Assembly (NCBI RefSeq): GCF_018687715.1
Contig: NC_056752.1
Coordinates: 44,848,501-44,912,500 of the forward strand
Length of the DNA stretch: 64,000 nt
Source of the DNA: Carya illinoinensis
Taxonomy: Eukaryota > Streptophyta > Magnoliopsida > Fagales > Juglandaceae
Reading direction: 5' to 3'
Shown: piece after piece, positions 59,211 through 64,000 of the stretch
How positions within the stretch are numbered: the stretch's first letter is position 1
Layout of the letters: each line of letters opens with the position of its first letter
Notes under the pieces: generated by a model
Database searches by the model: none
The model's input: the letters and a program-made list of their open reading frames with translations, nothing else
What the model was told of the DNA's origin: nothing
Position numbers and translations under genes: made by a program

Positions 59211-59229
59211 GATCCCACAGACGGCTCCA
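59210..59229 (-). other. Primer-binding site of the TAT element
   Basis: Two bases inside the LTR the minus strand reads TGGAGCCGTCTGTGGGATCT. It is close to the TGGCGCCGTCTGTGGG-type site common in TAT elements. Confidence 0.7.
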
Positions 59230-59231
59230 AA

Positions 59232-59642
59232 TGTTAAGGACTTGTCTCACTTCCAATTTTCCACAGCTCAGTTGTTCTTCTTTGATGAAACTTGAGGGGG
59301 GCTCCTCCTTAAAACACTCCGATGCTAAAATCAGTACAAAAGTGATCCTCCTCTAAACCTTAAAGATTACTTGTATATATAGGTTCGTTTGCTGTACATA
59401 TCTAATCCAGGATTTATCGAAACAGATCAAGACTTAGGATTTTGAATAATCTTATCGCTCCTTACTGTTTTTATCATTCCGTTAAAGGTGGCGTCATGTT
59501 TGTCTCCTTTTGAATTCTTCTTACCCATCCGTTCGTGATTTTTGGGCTTATGTTGGGCCCATACTCTGGACTTTTTGGTGTTTAATGTACTATAAGTCTT
59601 TTTTATATATTCCAGGACCCTTCAGATGGAATGGTCCATCTA
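59232..59642 (-). repeat. 5' LTR of the TAT element
   Basis: 411 bp. It differs from the 385-bp partner mainly by a 26-bp segment around TATGTTGGGCCCATACTCTG (about 59546-59575) present only here. TSD GAAAG follows at 59643-59647. Confidence 0.87.
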
Positions 59643-59647
59643 GAAAG

Positions 59648-59884
59648 CGTGCATTTTAATACTAGAATTATAAGTACAATATTATTATGCATTTCATGCG
59701 TGCGTTTGTTTTGATTCTATATATGGCTTGAGGTTCGTTGATGCAACAAGATCATAAAAATGAAGGCTGACAAAGGTGAAAAAGGGTTGTGCATGCGGAG
59801 CTAGCGACATTGGCACCAGCAAAAGGGCGAGTGGGAGGTGGTTGGAATCAGTTGGACTGTTGGATTGCACTGTAGGGCTCAACA
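59648..59884. other. Intergenic
   Basis: Nothing recognised in this short stretch beside the TAT element. Confidence 0.4.
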
Positions 59885-60105
59885 GTCTTGATTGTTATAC
59901 TTAGATTTTTTAGATGAGAATTTTAAGTTTTAAGATTAAATATTAAAATATTATGTTTTAATATTATTATTGTATTGAAATTTAAAAAAGTTGAGAAAAA
60001 GTGAAATTGTTTATTATATTTTATATGAAAATTTGAGAAAATTGTAATAATGAGATGAAAATTTTATATTTGAGATGAAAATTTCTTGTGACCAAACACA
60101 ATTTT
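59885..60105 (+). repeat. MITE-like repeat, GAGATGAG family, copy
   Basis: TTTAATATTATTATTGTATTG, AAATTGTTTATTATATTTTA, GTAATAATGAGATGAAAATT and a closing CTTGTGACCAAACAC. The same order and orientation as the 283-487 copy. Confidence 0.5.
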
Positions 60106-60559
60106 GCGGTGAAAGGAAGAAGAGTGCGATCTAGAAAATGCATCGTCGATCTAAAGATTGATTTTTTTGTTGATCAGTCAAACATTTTTCATTGACTCCG
60201 CTTTTTCATCGATCCTCACCAAACAAATCATGAAAGCCAGAAATTATGATTTTCCCACCAAAACAAACATAGCCTACGAACAATCCGCTAGTTTTAATTT
60301 AGACTTAAAATGCAGATCAAGCCTACCGCCCGCTAAGAATGCAGAACAAGCCTACCGAGCTGATTAATAAATCTATTAACTCGTCTCCTTTGGACCGTCG
60401 GTTAATCCCTTTTTATTATAATATCATTGCCCCAAACTTGCACTGAAAGGGACGTAGGAAAGTTGACGAGGGGATCCAAAGCTAACCTATTGATATTCTT
60501 GACATTATTTTAATGGGAAATTAATGTAAAACAAATTAAGGGCGCGCATGTAATTATTT
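60106..60559. other. Intergenic
   Basis: Nothing supported. GCAGA(T/A)CAAGCCTACCG is repeated at about 60312 and 60342. Confidence 0.4.
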
Positions 60560-60880
60560 GGGTAATGAGATAAGGTAAATTTTGTGAATAATAATGAATT
60601 GATTTGTAAAAAGTAGTAAAATAATTTGAGTCAAGATGTTTTATTAGATTTTGAAAAAAGAGAAAAAAAATTGAATACAAATATTATAAAATTAAAATAT
60701 CATTATAATATAATTTTTTAAAAATAGTTTTTATTTAAAAGTTTGAAAAACTTATAATGATTGAGTAATAATTAGATAAAAAAAATTGAAAATTTGATAT
60801 TAAAAATATTTTAATTTAAATGATATTTGAAAAGAATATTATAAATTTTTTTAAAATAAGACCAGATCATCTCACTCCTT
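60560..60880 (+). repeat. Diverged GAGATGAG-family MITE-like copy
   Basis: Begins GGTAATGAGATAAGGTAAAT and ends AAATAAGACCAGATCATCTC. It has the family's AT-rich order but greater length and divergence. Confidence 0.35.
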
Positions 60881-61634
60881 AAATAAGGCAAAGTTATTAT
60901 ACTAAAACCCAGAGGCCCTTCCCTTAAGGATTTGCGGACAATTTTGCAAACACACCAATTAGTTATAATAGGTTCAAGTTCTATGATTTACAAGAGCACT
61001 AGAAAATAAATAAAGAAATCCATGCCTTTCGCATGTGGTCAGAAGTTACTGGATTTTGATACAAGAGAAATAATTTTTGTTTTCAAAAATAAGTTTACAA
61101 AATGATATGTGCCTTATTATGACATATCATATCATAAAAGGTACTTTTTATTATAAAGTCGAGTAATTTAAGGTATCACATTTAAATACATTAATTTATG
61201 AATTCTACTTTTGTGATAAGCTCTCTTTGTGAATCTAACACTTTTCTTAGTCCAAATATACAGTAATTTAAAACAAGCAGAGACAATCAGGGATGTGTAC
61301 CCAAGATCGAATTGAAGAAGATCCATCAATTGAAAGGATGACAATAAGCTGGCACCATATCCGAGGTATACTAACAAATTAATATCTCGACCGGCCTCAT
61401 GCTTGGTGATTACCTGAGTAAGGTTGTATGGATCACCCTACATGAGTTTCTTCTACCTAGTACTTGATAATTAATCACTGCCGATCCTACTGGCCAAACA
61501 TTCATTGTCAACAGCTTGATTGAATTTGCATGAAAGCATGGTTTTATTTTATTTTAATTAATAAATATGTAGCCAAAAGATTATACAAGCATTGCAGGGT
61601 AACCTGATGGTTCCAACCATCTACAAGTAGCACC
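60881..61634. other. AT-rich intergenic
   Basis: No coding region or repeat boundary recognised. Confidence 0.4.
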
Positions 61635-61652
61635 AAGAGTACCCCCTAAAAC

Positions 61653-62690
61653 GAAATTATTAGGTTCAATACAACATTGAAAAGACTTGGGAACGATTTT
61701 GAGCCGACCCCAATATTTCTAGATAGAGAAGCTCTACCTTCTCTTCAGAAATCCAAACCAAAAATCATCCCAGAAGGGTGGGAGCTTCGGCTCCTCCCTC
61801 CCTCCCTCCTCCTAGATGTAGTTTCTCTAGGTGTTTAGTTTTCCAATCGGTATTTTAGTTTTTATTTATTTTTCTCAGTCAAAGCATGGAGAAGCATTTT
61901 GATATTTTCTAGTGGCCAATGAACACCACACTCCCAACCGTGGGGTTCCTAAGTTGTCAATTTTTCAGACTGTTGAAAGTTTCACCAAAAGGAGTAGCGC
62001 GTGCTCCACACGTGCGAGTCAAAATGTGTGCATGGTCTACACACGCCATCACATAGAGGGCTCCGTTGCCACCATGCGCGGCATTTTTGGAGCTAGAAAT
62101 TTCGGTAACTTTAGGATTGACAGTCCGACACACTCCGAGCGTGGGACATGTCCTTTATGCGCCACTACAGCCTCCTTACTCAGTATTTTTTCAGTTTTTA
62201 GTGTATTTCAAGTTTCTGTTTTCTTGTATTTATTTATTTTCAATATTTCCTAAGTATTTGATCTATTTTGTTATTTGTGTTAGGTATTAAAAAAAAAAAA
62301 AGGCTATTGAACTTGTTATCCATAGCAAGAGAACCCTCTCATTCTTTGGAGGATGATGGATGGTTTTCATGCTCCTCCGAATGGAGGGTGTATTTCCCTC
62401 TCCTCATTTAGAAAATGGGGGATGATTATCTCTATTTTTTCAAAGTGTTATATTCTCAGGCAAACAGGGATTGAAATATTTATTTTTACATAGATTTATA
62501 TCTCAAAAAGTTTTGTTATTAGAGAGCTTATAGAAGTTAAGACAATGCCAATCACAAAGAAATTTATGTGTAGGGAAGCCCCATACAGATGAGTAGGGTT
62601 TGTAATTTGGGTTTTTTTTTATATTTATTAGTCACAACTGTAATTTCGGTTTCATTGAATGAAATGAAATTTATTTCCTACATAAAATAA
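61653..62690 (+). mobile_element. Retroposon-like insertion with 18-bp target duplication
   Basis: AAGAGTACCCCCTAAAAC occurs at 61635-61652 and 62691-62708, bracketing 1038 bp. The insert ends with a short A-rich tail (CATAAAATAA) after repeated GAATGAAATGAAAT, as in non-LTR retroposition. Inside are a CT-rich leader-like start (CTCCTCCCTCCCTCC near 61795), a + strand frame 61912-62253 of 113 codons that I do not recognise, and an A12 run near 62288. It could be a 5'-truncated LINE or a processed transcript. Confidence 0.6.
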
Positions 62691-62708
62691 AAGAGTACCC
62701 CCTAAAAC

Positions 62709-64000
62709 CAACATTTTTACAACATCAAAACAACAATATTGGTACTAGATATTATCTTTAAGGACAGTTATAAAGGGTTTTTTTTCCCCGGGCTGAAGGC
62801 CTAGAGCATGAATACAATACTATGGGAGGCCCAGGCCAACTGAACAACCTGTCAACCTAATCAAACGGTCCTTGGCCCTAGAATAGAAGGTGGTCCATGA
62901 CCTTAAATGCATGAAAAACCCACCATAACACAAAAGAATGAGGAACACGCCACCTCGACGAAGCTTAATTTCATGTAGCCTTGAGCAAACAGGTGGACAC
63001 AGATTACAGGGAGCTCTTGATCCTTTGTCAGATGGGGAAGGAAGAGCTTGATGGCATGCATCCACTGGTTGAACATGATAGAAGGCCATGTTTCATTTTT
63101 GACATCTAACTAAGGACACGACTGAGGCTGCATGTACCTCTAACATATGCTATGAGCAGTTGACCCCCAAAAATCAAGTATATAAGACGATCGTCAGGTA
63201 CTATGAACTCTCTACATATTTGCACTAAACTCTAAGACAATACTGATTTTAACATCAGAGACTCCCAGCCACCATCACGGCCCCCATCTCGCGGTTTTTT
63301 TTTTGTATCAGCGGACCCAAAATCAAAAACTTGAGTTGCTGAGAGCTCGCCCCAAAAGCATGCAAAAAATAACGTTAATTGATAACAACATGAAAAAAAA
63401 AAAAAAAAAAAACAAGGTTTAATAGTTATCAACATATATATCCCCGATGCCACGACATATCAATTCATTTTATACATTTTGCATCTTATATTGTTTGTTT
63501 AATGTTATAAAACATCATAATTGCCTTTGATTGACGACCCTCTAAACACTAAGCAGCATTATGAAGCAAAATTACCAAGTATAGGATCTGAAGACACTTG
63601 TTACACAAATTGAACTCCCTTTACATGCATAGAATGTTCCTAAATTGTGTCGCATTGATATAGCATATGTTAAAACATCAAGCAACATTATTATTAGCGG
63701 GATCGAATTACACTTTCTGTGGTATGCAACTGCAGGATCTACTCAAGCATCCTAGCTTACAACCAAAGATTCAAAAGAGGTGCGTGGGTGGAGAAGGATA
63801 ATAGATAGAAAGGCTCTAAAATCCCAACAAGAAGGACATGCAGAATAACTTCCTTTCTGATGATACTACAGAAGTACTTTGGAAGGAAAGATCGAAGAGA
63901 TTGAGTATCGAAGAGATTAAGTTATCATGGAAAATAAAGGTGAAGGTTAAAACAACTGCATGCTTAGGCATGACATGGTTTGCCTCTAATGGCTAATCAC
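62709..64000. other. Intergenic, no recognised gene
   Basis: Two minus-strand frames (62820-63089 and 63232-63453) have no family motifs. A19-type and T-rich runs occur near 63393 and 63296. The window end has no visible gene. Confidence 0.4.

Larger units (their letters stand above)
49508..59642 (-). mobile_element. Ty3/gypsy TAT-lineage element with opposite-strand ORF
   Basis: 10.1 kb, read on the minus strand. LTRs 49508-49892 and 59232-59642 are flanked by a perfect 5-bp duplication GAAAG (49503-49507, 59643-59647). Gag, protease, reverse transcriptase, RNase H, a second RNase H and integrase follow in that order. Between integrase and the 3' LTR lies a long ORF on the other strand plus a tandem array. 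The second RNase H and extra ORF in this position are hallmarks of the TAT (Tat/Ogre/Retand/Grande) lineage. Stops and frameshifts occur in every coding region. Confidence 0.9.

Noticed and set aside
1..64000. tRNA, rRNA or snRNA genes
   Set aside because: None seen. I cannot run a structure-based search, so small RNA genes could be missed.

Overview
This is a plant nuclear genome window, most likely from a woody eudicot. That rests on spliced GT-AG introns, AT-rich intergenic DNA, and plant-specific families: a PMT-type putative methyltransferase, a GTE bromodomain fragment, and chromovirus, TAT and copia LTR elements. A Fagales/Juglandaceae-like tree is only a guess from general resemblance. 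Only one ordinary host gene looks intact: a seven-coding-exon PMT9-like gene on the minus strand (17134-20467, 625 codons). Almost everything else is transposable elements, many bounded here to the base by target-site duplications (TSDs).

Layout. 505-9295: a decayed Ty3/gypsy chromovirus on the minus strand, LTRs about 1.74 kb, TSD GCCAC. 12325-16781: a 4.46 kb PIF/Harbinger element with long TIRs and TSD TAA. It carries only the SANT/Myb-like ORF1, which has one frameshift; I see no transposase. It ends about 350 bp past the PMT9 stop codon. 25.1-26.1 kb: a possible hAT-like element carrying a small GC-rich coding fragment. 26602-29574 and 42488-45655: two solo LTRs of one roughly 3 kb family in opposite orientation, each with a 5-bp TSD. 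30689-31719: a non-autonomous hAT-like element with an 8-bp TSD. 32.76-35.29 kb: a 5'-truncated LINE (minus). 38156-46929: a heavily decayed Ty1/copia element (minus) with TSD GTTAA. It hosts the second solo LTR and, beside its primer-binding site, a captured piece of a GTE bromodomain/NET gene. 49508-59642: a 10.1 kb TAT-lineage Ty3/gypsy element (minus) with TSD GAAAG. It has an extra RNase H and a long opposite-strand Transposase_28-like ORF. 61653-62690: a retroposon-like insertion between 18-bp direct repeats.

Nesting gives relative ages. The copia element predates the solo LTR inside it. The degenerate CGGTCC-rich repeat at 26.5-30.1 kb predates the other solo LTR. All autonomous-type elements carry stops and frameshifts, so none looks able to move itself. 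The strongest candidate for something not described before is the copia element with the GTE gene fragment fused at its primer-binding site. Next is the Harbinger element that keeps only its DNA-binding-type ORF.
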